Assembly (NCBI GenBank): GCA_028583415.1
Contig: CM053270.1
Coordinates: 62,299,517-62,363,516, forward strand
Length of the DNA: 64,000 nucleotides
From: Protea cynaroides
Taxonomy: Eukaryota > Streptophyta > Magnoliopsida > Proteales > Proteaceae
Reading direction: 5' to 3'
In this document: piece after piece, positions 32,069 through 42,000 of the stretch
How the letters are laid out: each line of letters opens with the position of its first letter
Numbering within the stretch: position 1 is the stretch's first letter
Made by a program: the position numbers and the translations under genes
The notes under the pieces: generated by a model
The model's input: the letters and a program-made list of their open reading frames with translations, nothing else
The model's database searches: none
What the model was told of the DNA's origin: nothing

Positions 32069-34336
32069 TGTCACACCCCAATTCTGAACCAACCAGAATG
32101 GTGTGAGTGAACCGTCACTGAACCAACGATTCACACCAGGATCTCGAATAGACCGTGTCCACTCATAGAAACCATTGCATAAAACCACAATCAAAATATA
32201 AATAGTACAGCGGAAGTCTTTAAATAAATGAACTGAGTATCTATTGATAAATTTAAATAACATAATCAATTATCCAAATTTCCAACATAAAATATAATAT
32301 CCTTACATCCACTTTAATCCAACTGAAAATAACTGAAAATAAATAAAAGTCAATCAAAGGTACACGCAGAAAGGGCACTCGCATGAAGCGTCATGCTCGT
32401 CCTCTCCTGCCTGTACATCCATGGCAGCAACACCACCATACGCCGGAGCGCTCATATAGTCATCCACTGTATAACCTGCATCAATATTTAAAAACAATGT
32501 ATATACAAAGGGTGAGCTCACAACTTAGCTCAGTAAGACAATCAGACAGTTTCACAATATTATGCATAAGTAACAATCATTTTATACTGTGGTCTGGTTT
32601 AAGTTTGCAATGTGCTATAGAAAGGTTTGGTGGCCCCCCGCACCTCTATACACGAGTGTGTGGCACCGCATAGTAGATCACACCACCATCGGCCCACATG
32701 CACCCATCATGGAATAAAGATAGAGCTAAGGTATCCCCGTACCTCCCCTGATACCTACCCATACCAGTACCTAAGCCCCTACTGGCCAGGGCTTGCAAAC
32801 TGGGCTCGCAACTAACCAATCTTATATGTCATCAATGTAGGCTCTATCCCAGCACAGCCGTCTACGGCATAGAGATAGAGCTAAGGTATCCCCGTACCTC
32901 CCCTGATACCCTATCCGTAACTAACACACTAGGATAGAACAATACGCAGGTAGACCCTATCCCAACATAACTCCCTACGGCATAGAGATAGAGCTAAAGC
33001 ATCGTGGAAAAGCCAGCGTCGGCATCGGAGACCACAGTGCCACATAACCATGGCCAGACCAACATCAACATCGGAGACCATCGTACCACGATCTTCCCCT
33101 GATGCCCCACCCGTACCAAGCATGTTAAAATAGAATACTATAAAAGGTGCCAGTGTGAGGAATGATCCTAGACTCCATGCCCCACTCCACACACCAACGA
33201 AAACAATCACATGCCTAACAATCACATCCTATCATGCATGTACAATAATAATAACTGAAAGTAAAGGATGGCGTGTGAATATGCACAAACATCACATCAT
33301 ATATATTTAGTGTCATTAACAAAGATTTACTGTCCATTAATTATTAGGTTTAGGTCAGATTCCCTTACCTGATGCTCGTTTGATAGCTTGCTCCACGTCG
33401 CAAGATCCAAACGTGCTATCACAAAGTCCTACAATATTATTAGGGTTCAATTAGAATAGTTTCTTAGGGTTTACGTTGGTCGAAAAACCAACAGGATTCC
33501 AAAACCAATCTTTCAGGGATGACCGGTCGCAACATACCGGTTGCATTACTGTGGGAAAGCTAGCAACCGGTATGGTCGACCGGTATGTCTCCAGAATACC
33601 ATACATTAGGTTTTTCGACTGCCGTCAATCAATCTCCATGGATTTTCAGGGTTTCTCCTATCCATTCTAAGTCTGAGCTTTGAGTTGGAGTTATCTCCAA
33701 TTCATTCAAGTATAGTTTCGATGACTATCATCCTAGAACTCAAATCTAGGGTTTGACGGCAAATTAGGGTTTAATGGCCAATTAGGGTTTTAGATCAATA
33801 CCTACTTTGCATGGTATTGATCCACCCCTACAACTATCCTAGAGTCATAGGGTAAGAAGAATGATTAAAACACTTACCGTCGACTGGCTTAAGGTGAGCG
33901 TCGTCGAACGGCAATGGCGGCACCTCCTTCTTCTTCCTAGCTTCTTCTCCTTTCCAACCTCATTCTCCTCTCTAGGGTTTGTGAGAGATAATGGAAAGGA
34001 TTTGAGGAGGTTTAGAGGTGTTTATATAGGCTAGGATTAGGGTTTAGTAACCCTATTAGGATTATGAAGGTCCATGTATTAGGGTTTAGGAAAGTGGGAC
34101 CTGCAGAGATCCAATTCCAGATCTCCGTAGTCAGCTGCGCAGAGCTGACCGGTCGACCGGTATGTAGACCGGTACCATTGACTGGTCAACATAAAATCAT
34201 GATTATTTGACCATCTTTGGTCCGATTTCGTACCTGTTTGTCATCCGCTCGTCCCTTCTGGCCTGGTGATGATCGGAAGACCTGTTACGACATGAAATCA
34301 AGGTTTAGACCGGGTTTACGGAGTGCGGGTCTTACA
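32069..34336 (-). mobile_element. Solo LTR U4 (best-preserved copy, 2268 bp)
   Basis: Perfect target duplication GAATG (32064-32068 and 34337-34341). Begins TGTCACACCCCAATTCTG, ends GTGCGGGTCTTACA. Minus-strand layout: ACCGGT cluster 34142-34192, TATA CCTATATAAA 34021-34030, leader exon ending at 33878 (donor GTAAGTG), intron-1 ACCGGT cluster 33518-33592, exon 2 33369-33428, exon 3 32354-32475. Confidence 0.9.
32354..34000 (-). CDS. LTR-encoded spliced peptide, three exons (U4)
   Basis: Exon 1 (about 34000-33878) is open at its 3' end (KKKEVPPLPFDDAHLKPVD). Exon 2 (33369-33428) gives LCDSTFGSCDVEQAIKRAS. Exon 3 (32354-32475) gives GYTVDDYMSAPAYGGVAAMD then VQAGEDEHDASCECPFCVYL and stop. All junctions keep frame through GG|GA-type and G|GT codons. 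No ATG starts this frame in exon 1; the only in-frame methionines lie in exon 3. Product and function are unknown. The C-x-C-x2-C-x-Y tail and acidic centre are the most conserved parts across copies. The transcription start is inferred from the TATA box. Confidence 0.5.
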
Positions 34337-34341
34337 GAATG

Positions 34342-34880
34342 GCTTATCCACAGACACATTAAAGCCACCATTCACTGTGGCATATCCATCCCCCCTCTCT
34401 CTCTCATCAAACTGATTGCCTTTATGGACTCAAATTGGGTTGGTTGTCATTATGATAGAAAATCGATTAGTGGATATTGCATATACTTTGACCCTAACTT
34501 GGTTTTTTGGAGCTCAAAGAAACAATCGACCGTTGCATGGTCTAGCATGGAATTTGAGTACAAGGGTATTGCGAATGCCGCATCATAACTGATTTGGATT
34601 CAATACATCCTTCGTGACCTTGGTTGCTTTCAATCTAAAAAAACAATCATTTGGAGTGACAATATTGGAGCCACGCCGCAAATCCGGATTTACATGCTCG
34701 AACAAAACAAGTCGAGATCAACTATCATTTTGTTGAAGATCAAGTCCTAAAGAAACAACTTAATGTCCGAATTGTAAGTACACAAGAACAGACTACTGCT
34801 ACTAATATTTTCACCAAACCGTTATCTCACTCGGTTTCAGCTGCTACGAGACAAGCTCATTGTCCAAGAGGGACAATATC
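34342..34880 (+). pseudogene. Copia RNase H remnant
   Basis: Reads LIAFMDSNWVGCHYDRKSIS then GYCIYFDPNLVFWSSKKQST, then SSMEFEYKGIANAAS, the copia RNase H pattern (D..W.G...R.STSGY, ISWSSKKQ..V..SS.E.EY). The third acidic residue is in WSDNIGAT. A stop follows ANAAS, and the C-terminal KHI.I..H.V-type block is frameshifted. Confidence 0.85.
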
Positions 34881-34886
34881 ACTTAT

Positions 34887-34895
34887 GGGGGGGGA
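34887..34895 (+). other. Copia polypurine tract
   Basis: GGGGGGGGA immediately before the 3' LTR, the second-strand primer site of reverse transcription. Confidence 0.8.
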
Positions 34896-35201
34896 TGATA
34901 ACGTATCTAATCAAGATACGATTTCAGCCGAACCGATCACAAGATATGCACATAACCTCTTCAACAAAACATAAATTATCTCCACGTGTTATGTGCATGA
35001 GATCTCCAACAAACCAAAGACTCTCACATGCGATACAATCTCCACAAAGCACTGATCGTATGCGTTGAGTCTCCTAATGCAATATTTACTTGATTCAATA
35101 TAGGAAACAATTGTAACCAGTTATCATTATAAATACAAACACCATCTCTGCTTGTCACAATCATCGAGCAAGTGTTAATCGTGTTTCTCTCTTCCTTATA
35201 G
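34896..35201 (+). repeat. Copia 3' LTR
   Basis: Starts TGATAACGTATCTAATC after the polypurine tract and ends CTTCCTTATAG before TATCA. Aligns along its length with the 5' LTR at 14749. Confidence 0.85.
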
Positions 35202-35206
35202 TATCA

Positions 35207-35338
35207 AACATGAATAAATCGATACAAATCGACCAATACCGATACCTTAAACCATGCTTCCAATACCTCTACATTGGCACATATTTGCCATATCAGCCGT
35301 TGGCGTGGCTCAACTAGATTAACCCATGTAAATAGCCA
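35207..35338. repeat. Continuation of the repeat interrupted by copia
   Basis: Words such as CGATACAAATCGACCAATAC continue the degenerate repeat seen at 14580-14743. Confidence 0.4.
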
Positions 35339-35347
35339 TATCAACAA

Positions 35348-35523
35348 GTACAGAAATCCTCTCCATCCATCAAGCTGTCCAGCCAACATCGGATGACTGG
35401 GACACACTGGGAGCCAGCCATCCGATGTTCGGCTGGACGACTGGACGGATGGCTGGGACACACTGGGAGCCAGCCATCCGATGTTCGGCTGGACGACTGG
35501 ACGGATGGAGAGGATTTCTATCC
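35348..35523. mobile_element. Foldback Mutator-type MITE with 56-bp tandem duplication
   Basis: Nine-bp target duplication TATCAACAA (35339-35347 and 35524-35532). Inverted ends AGAAATCCTCTCCATCC. The interior contains two identical 56-bp units (35397-35452 and 35453-35508) starting CTGGGACACACTGGGAG. The element lies about 490 bp upstream of the GCN1 start codon. Confidence 0.8.
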
Positions 35524-35532
35524 TATCAACAA

Positions 35533-36008
35533 AGTCGTGTAGATTTCATATACAAGCACAATGTATGGGAGATTCGCATCAGACGGTTCCAATTAGTGGC
35601 GACATTTTCCGCCGTCCTCTGGGACCATTTTTAATCCCCTTGCCCTAACGGACCGCACTGTTCTTCCGCTCTTCCGCTTTCCAGAAGCGTTCCATATCCC
35701 AGCAGCGATTTTAAACCCTAAATTATATTTACCGGCGAGCAAAGCTCGGATGAAAAAAGTGGATCGTTATCGCCGTGTAAGAAAAGAAGAGCGGAAAAAC
35801 AAAAATTCTTCTTCATCTGCACTAGATTATAAGCTGGCCAGAATAAAACACCTCATATAAAGAGTAGTGTTCAGTGATTGAAGGACCGTAGACAAGACCT
35901 GTATTCAACTATTTCTGCTAAGCCATTTGGATAATACTTTATCAGAACTCAGTTTCTTCAGTCTAAAACAGCATTATCTGATTCAACTTGGATCTCCAGT
36001 CTTATTCA
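35533..36008 (+). promoter_or_regulatory. GCN1 promoter and 5' leader
   Basis: The interval between the foldback element and the GCN1 start codon must hold the core promoter and leader. No strong TATA box was identified. A 36-codon open frame (35750-35860, MKKVDRYRRVRKEERKNKNS...) begins with ATG after GAGCAAAGCTCGG and would be an upstream ORF if transcription starts before 35750. No other ATG-initiated gene was recognised. Confidence 0.45.
35750..35860 (+). CDS. Possible upstream ORF in the GCN1 leader
   Basis: A 36-residue basic, lysine- and arginine-rich open frame ending 148 nt before the GCN1 ATG. No family recognised. It may be a regulatory upstream ORF, an untranslated chance frame, or lie upstream of the transcription start. 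Confidence 0.3.
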   Translation: MKKVDRYRRVRKEERKNKNSSSSALDYKLARIKHLI

Positions 36009-39000
36009 ATGGAGCAATCAATGGAAATTTTGATCTCTGCTGCACAATCCGTTTCAACTTCTTCCACCAAGCAACGAGTTCGGATCTTCCGTGAAGATAT
36101 ATCAGTATTAGAAAATTCAGGTTTTTTACTCACCCAAATATAGGAAAGCTTAAGTTTTGAACTTTAATAGCATTAGTATCTTCTTATATTTTTCACTTGT
36201 AGACGTGCATTACACCTCTTGTTAAAATGTGCTGTCATTTCTTAGCATTTCCTTGCTGCTTCTCTTTTTGTCAGTACTATTAGTTTTGTGCAATTGTACC
36301 TAAAATGGATTTTATCGACTTCCGACTGTATTGTAAGTGGGTATACGAGTATGCATATTTTTCACCCCTTTCAATGTTGTTGTGTCGTGTGAATAGTAAT
36401 GCAGCTTCATTTCATTAATGTATTAGCAAGTCCAAGTCGGTTGTTTCCTGATGTTCAAATAAATAAAAACAATCCCCATCAAATTAAATGAATAATTTGA
36501 GTGTACCCAACAGAGTGGTATACTTGAAAACTAGATTGCTTAGTTAGTGATGTTACTTTAATTGAATGAAATGACTAATCTTCGGTGCCTTTCATTTTTC
36601 AATGTTTATTCAGGGTATTCTGTGATTTTATTTGATTGTTTTCTTTTAACCCAATTAGGTTAAATGTATGGGTCAAATTCAATTGCTAGGCCTGTATAAT
36701 TACAATGCACAATGTTGAATGATCTTTTGTCCCCTTATGTTCATGGGTGTGTGTTACTATCAACATATGTATTCAATATGGTTTGAAACATGCCATGCAT
36801 CTTCCATAGATGTGATTGACGTTGACGCTTAGAGATAATATGTTCTAACCTTTGTGCCCTCTTTAATGTTTTGCTATATTTTTATCGTTATTTTTTTGAG
36901 AGGAGGTATTATGTACCAGATCCTCCTGTTAGGATTGCGGGTTGCTTCATGTAGAATTTCCCAATCACATTTTAATTTCTTTCTTCCAGTTCTCTATCAT
37001 TAAGCTGGTTATTTGCTGCTATGTTGTCTGATCGACTGAATGAAATACTGGTCAATGAGCCTATTCTGTCATACATTTGCTGATTTGCAACAAAAAAATG
37101 ATCATGAAGAAATGGGGATTAATTGAATATTTTATTAGGACAAAGAAAATATTAGAGGAAGAGATTGGAGTCAAAGAGGAAATACAGAGAATTTCCCCAC
37201 AAAGAGAAAACCAGGAAACTTAGCCTTTGAATCTGAAAGAAAAACCCAAGAGAACTACAACCAAACATAGTCTTGAACTCATGCATGTGAAACTGAACCA
37301 GCATAAAAGCTACAATGCTACCAATAAACCACAGTGAACTGAATTATGACACCAACACCAACAACTATGCATGCACAGTAAAAAAAAAAAAAAAGAAAAA
37401 GAAAAAGGAAGAGGTTTCCAAGACTGGTATATACCAAATCTACTTGCTGCGAATGTCCCCACACCATTCATGACTCTTCCACTAGCAGCAGAAGCACTTA
37501 GATGTTCATCCATAAGCCTAAATTGAGTATCATTCATCTAAAGTTGTGATGGGAGGAAGCAGTGGATCGAAGCAGAGTGAATTCCAAAAGATGAAACTGG
37601 ACAGTGAATCACTATTGGCCATAATTTGGCTATGTCAAACGGGAGAGAGAAAAGTTGTTTTCTATCAGAATTTAAACTCTTAGTGGTTGGATTCCTAGAA
37701 TTATGGCTATTTGGGTCTTGACTTCATGATTAGGTTTATTGGGTTGGAGGAATTTGGTGAGAATAAACCACTTTTGATGAAACAGGTTTTTAAATGGGTT
37801 TTAATGGGATCAATTGGGTAAATTTACTATAACCCCCAAAAATTTGTCTGACAACATTATAGTCAGGGTTTTGGATACAATTCACGGTTAGAATTAGTGG
37901 AGAAGTTGGACAAAAGTTAGGGATGGAAAGTACAGGTCGTGAAGAGTGGATCATGTGTAGAAAAGTGGAAAGTAAAAGAAAAGAACATAAAATTGAGGAG
38001 GATGGCAAGATGAGCAATAACTCACCTCGGATTTAGTGCAGCAGTAGTCACGACTCACTACTTGAAACTCCTACTAGAAACTCTGTTGCAGCAAGAATAA
38101 GAGTGGAAAAGTAGAGTAAAATTCAACATTAACTCATTAACAAGCTATAGTATTAATAAAGAAATTTCCCTATCATACATATGCTACAAAATATATTAGT
38201 TACCGACTTCCTAATTTCTGAACTGCATTGACTTCCCAAAGACTAAAAGAAATGAATTGGAAAGGTTCTTTGTACTAAAAGCCAACTTGTAAACTGCTTT
38301 CCAAATTTTTGCCTAAGGTTCCATCATCTTTTAGCAACTTCCACAAGTGTTCCCAAGTCAAGGGAAATAGGAACTCTAGGATCGAAACTACCTTCTAAAC
38401 TTCCTATTTACTTAAACTTCCAAATATAGTAATGGTGCAACAGCCTGAAATCTAGTCTGTTTATTGGCCATAACTACCCAAAACAACTTCGTATTTTAAT
38501 TTCCTTGTCTTAATTTAAAGGCAACTTAATGCATTTCAAAGGAGGACAACGCGGTAGATCATCAGATTCCTACTTGCTTCTCTATGGATTGTGGTGCCCC
38601 ATTTGTCTGTACTCTATCAAGCCTTCCAGTTGTTAGTTGGGGGCAGGCCCTTTGGGGTATATGTTGAATTTTAAGGGACAATTGAAGCAAAGTTGTTCAA
38701 ACATTCCTACGGCTAGTTGTGGATGGTATCTTGGTTAGGGCCAAGATCTTGGGCCTTGTCCCTGCACACAATTGATTGAGATCATGGGTAATGCGTTCTA
38801 AAGTCATTGGTTTTTGTTGTATAATATTATCCCTTCTCTAAAGGGGCCTGCCCTTGCTGTCCTATGTGGCACCTCATTCCTCTGGATGCTTAGGGCTAGA
38901 GTTCTTCAGCAAGTGAGGTAGCCAAATGGGATGCCTCTGGACTTGTTAAATTGTTATTTGTATTGGGACTTCTTTTCTGGAGCAAGCTTGCCATAGTTTT

Positions 39001-42000
39001 GATATATTCTGTTCACCATTTTGCCGCAGTGACTTTTTGCTTCTCATTTGATGTACTTATTCCTTCTTTATTAAACTTATCTGTTACTTTATAACAGAAA
39101 GAGGGAAAATAAATATAACTCCACGTATTGCAAGAATCCTTCGACTCCATTTAGTTGGGATAAGCATAGTTGTCAAGGCGGTAAGGCTACCCAAGGCGTT
39201 GGAGAGGTGCTTAGGCATCTAGGCGCACCTAAGGTATATCCAAGGCGTACTCAAGGCATTCCCAAGGCGTTGTAAGGGTATATCTTAATAAGATGATTTA
39301 TACAAAAAGAGGGGGTTAGCGCATCAATTTTTATTGTTTTTAATACATATGCATGATTCCCTGCATTATGGTGTATATATGTACTTTATACATCCAATAA
39401 AAATGCTACAAATGACATTTATTTAAAAAATAAATAAACAAATAAAACAAGGCATGTATAATAAGGCAACCAATCGCTTAGCCTTGTCTGACTCGCCTGG
39501 ACGCCTAGGTGACGCCTTGACAACTACGGGGATAAGGCTGAGTTGAGTTGTGTACTGCAAGGATTCAATCAAAGTAAGCCCATTACTTCCTTTAGACCTC
39601 GAGATGATTGGAAAATCTCTATTACCCTTTTTATGTTTTTCGTGTGTATTTCTCATCTACATGCTTCAATATCTTGAAATCTGTAAGAAAGCATAAGGGA
39701 GAAATTCTTAAGGGTTTTATTAACACTTTAAACGTGATGTGTGATGGCAGCTAATCATTTGAAATGCTCTGATGACTGGAAAATGATAAAAGGGGGGGTG
39801 GTGGTTGGGAGGTGGTATCAATCTTCTCTTTGACAAGTTTGCTGTCCTTGGACTTAATATTAGAAGACTGATGTCTTGAAGATTTCAGAATTCTGAAATG
39901 TGATTGCAGTAGTTATATTCTTTCTTGTGTTAAATTAATTCCTTTTCTCTTCTATTTGGACTCTGCAGAGATGCCAACCGAGATTGTGTCCTTATTAGTT
40001 GATATTGTTTTCAAGACATTGTTTATTTATGATGATCATGCTTCAAGGAAGGCTGTTGATGACATGATTGCCAAAGCTTTAGGCAGTGTTTCCTTTATGA
40101 AAAGCTTTGCGGGGACACTTGTTCAGGCCATAGAAAAGCAGTTAAAGTTTCAGCATCACAGATGCTGCTACAAGCTTCTGAAGTGGTCTTGTCTCCTCCT
40201 AAGTAAGAGTCAGTTTATCTCTGTTTCAAAGAATGCTGTGTGGAGAATAGCAGCATCACAGGCATCCCTGCTTCGTATTGTCATGCAGGGTTCCCTCCAC
40301 ATCCGCATGGCATGCAAACGAATGTTTTTTCATTTGTTTTCTGAGGTTTGTTCTAACACTTTTATTGTGTTCCAGCTACTTTTTTTTAATGGCCGATGTA
40401 AATTAATTACTTCTCTGTTCTCTAATCCTTTGCTATTGCAGTCACCGGATCTTTACAAAATTTATGTAACAGAACTGAAGGATTCAAGGGTCCCTTTCAA
40501 AGATGGTGAAAGATTGATATTGTTGTTGCTTGATTACTCGAGTATGGTTCCTTCTTTGTTTGAAGAATTCAAGGTAGGAAATTTTTTGCTGCCTCCTTGT
40601 TCTTTCTGAACCCTTTGGCATGGGGTTTATTGAAATTAGTTTTTTTTGCTCCACAAGTTACTCACCGATTTAGTCTGGTTGAAAACTTTGATCTTATGTT
40701 TTGCTTTCTGCAGCCAATATTTCTCGATATGTATCTTAAAGCAGTTCTGAATGCAAGGGATAAGCCAACTAAGGGTCTTAGTGAAGCTTTTCATCCACTG
40801 TTCATGCATATGTCGCATGAAGATTTTAAGTGTGTTGTGATTCCATCCTCTGTGAAAATGTTAAAACGGAACCCTGAGATTGTGTTGGAAGCAGCAGAAG
40901 TTCTGTTGAAATCTGTCAATCTTGATATGAGTAAATATGCCACTGAAATTCTTTCGGTCGTGTTGCCACAAGCTCGTCATTCCGATGAAAGCAGAAGACT
41001 AGGAGCTTTGGCTATTGTCAGATGTTTGAGCCAAAAGTCCAGTGATCCTGACGCTCTTCAAGCAATGTTTGATGCTGTCAAAGCTGTCATTGGAGGTTTG
41101 GATCTTCTAGTTCGTTTAGATTAATGTTGTAATTTACTTCTATATTAATTTAATTATTCTATAAAATCTTGTCAAGTCTCTACAGCTTTGTATTAGTACT
41201 CTAAGCTGGCAATAAATGTAAACAGGGTCAGAAGGGAGACTAGCATTTCCCTACCAGAGGGTTGGGATGATCACTGCATTGCAAGAATTATCACATGCTC
41301 CTGAAGGGAGGGTATTAAACAGCTTGGCATCTACCATATGTAGCTTTCTTTTGTCCTGTTACAAAGAAGATGGTACCTCTCTAGTTCGGCAAACATTTTT
41401 TTTTATTTAAATTTTTTTTCCCTTCCCCTGCCTTAGTATCAATGAACACCGTAATATTTCCCCTTATTTTCACTTTATTCTGGCTCATATAATCAGAATC
41501 TGTGCAGCGAATGAAGAGGTGAAACTTGCAGTATTGTCTGCATTAGCTTCATGGGCAGCACGATCTGCTGATGCTGTTCATCCAGAGGTTGTCTCTTTCA
41601 TTAGTTCAGGCCTGAAGGAGAAGGAAACATTGAGACGGGGCCACCTTCGTTGCCTCCGAGTCATATGTAAGAAAGCTGATGTCTTTGTGAGGGTGAGGAA
41701 AACAATGAGCTAATGTTCTCATTTTATTTGTTACTGCTTTAACTTCTTTTCCGTTAATTAGATCTTATTATTCCCATTTTCAGATATCATCTTTGCTGGG
41801 GCCTCTTGTACAATTGACGAAGACTGGTTTTACTAAAGCAGCACAGCGGTTGGATGGAATTTATGCATTCTTGATAGTTGCCAAGGTTGCCGCTGTTGAT
41901 ATTAAAGCAGGTATTGTTTTCCAATTGGGTGTTGATTGTTACCTTATGATAATAATTGCTTAATTTTTATATTCTTTTGTTATTGCCTTTTTCCAGAGGA

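Larger units (their letters stand above)
14749..35201 (+). mobile_element. Ty1/copia LTR retrotransposon, dead, split by nested solo LTRs
   Basis: Flanked by TATCA (14744-14748 and 35202-35206). It has a 5' LTR, primer binding site, gag with CCHC knuckle, protease remnant, integrase, partial reverse transcriptase, RNase H, polypurine tract and 3' LTR, in copia order. Three solo LTR insertions interrupt it: U1 (16513-20838, between the integrase zinc-binding region and what precedes it), U3 (21574-31454, in the integrase C-terminal part) and U4 (32069-34336, between reverse transcriptase and RNase H). Stops, frameshifts and a missing reverse transcriptase N-terminus make it inactive. Without the nested DNA it is about 4 kb. 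Confidence 0.9.

Noticed and set aside
16513..34336. Recurring near-identical blocks at intervals, superficially like a CRISPR-type or satellite array
   Set aside because: The blocks are long LTR insertions (about 2.2 kb each) with TG...CA ends and individual 5-bp target duplications. The host is a plant.
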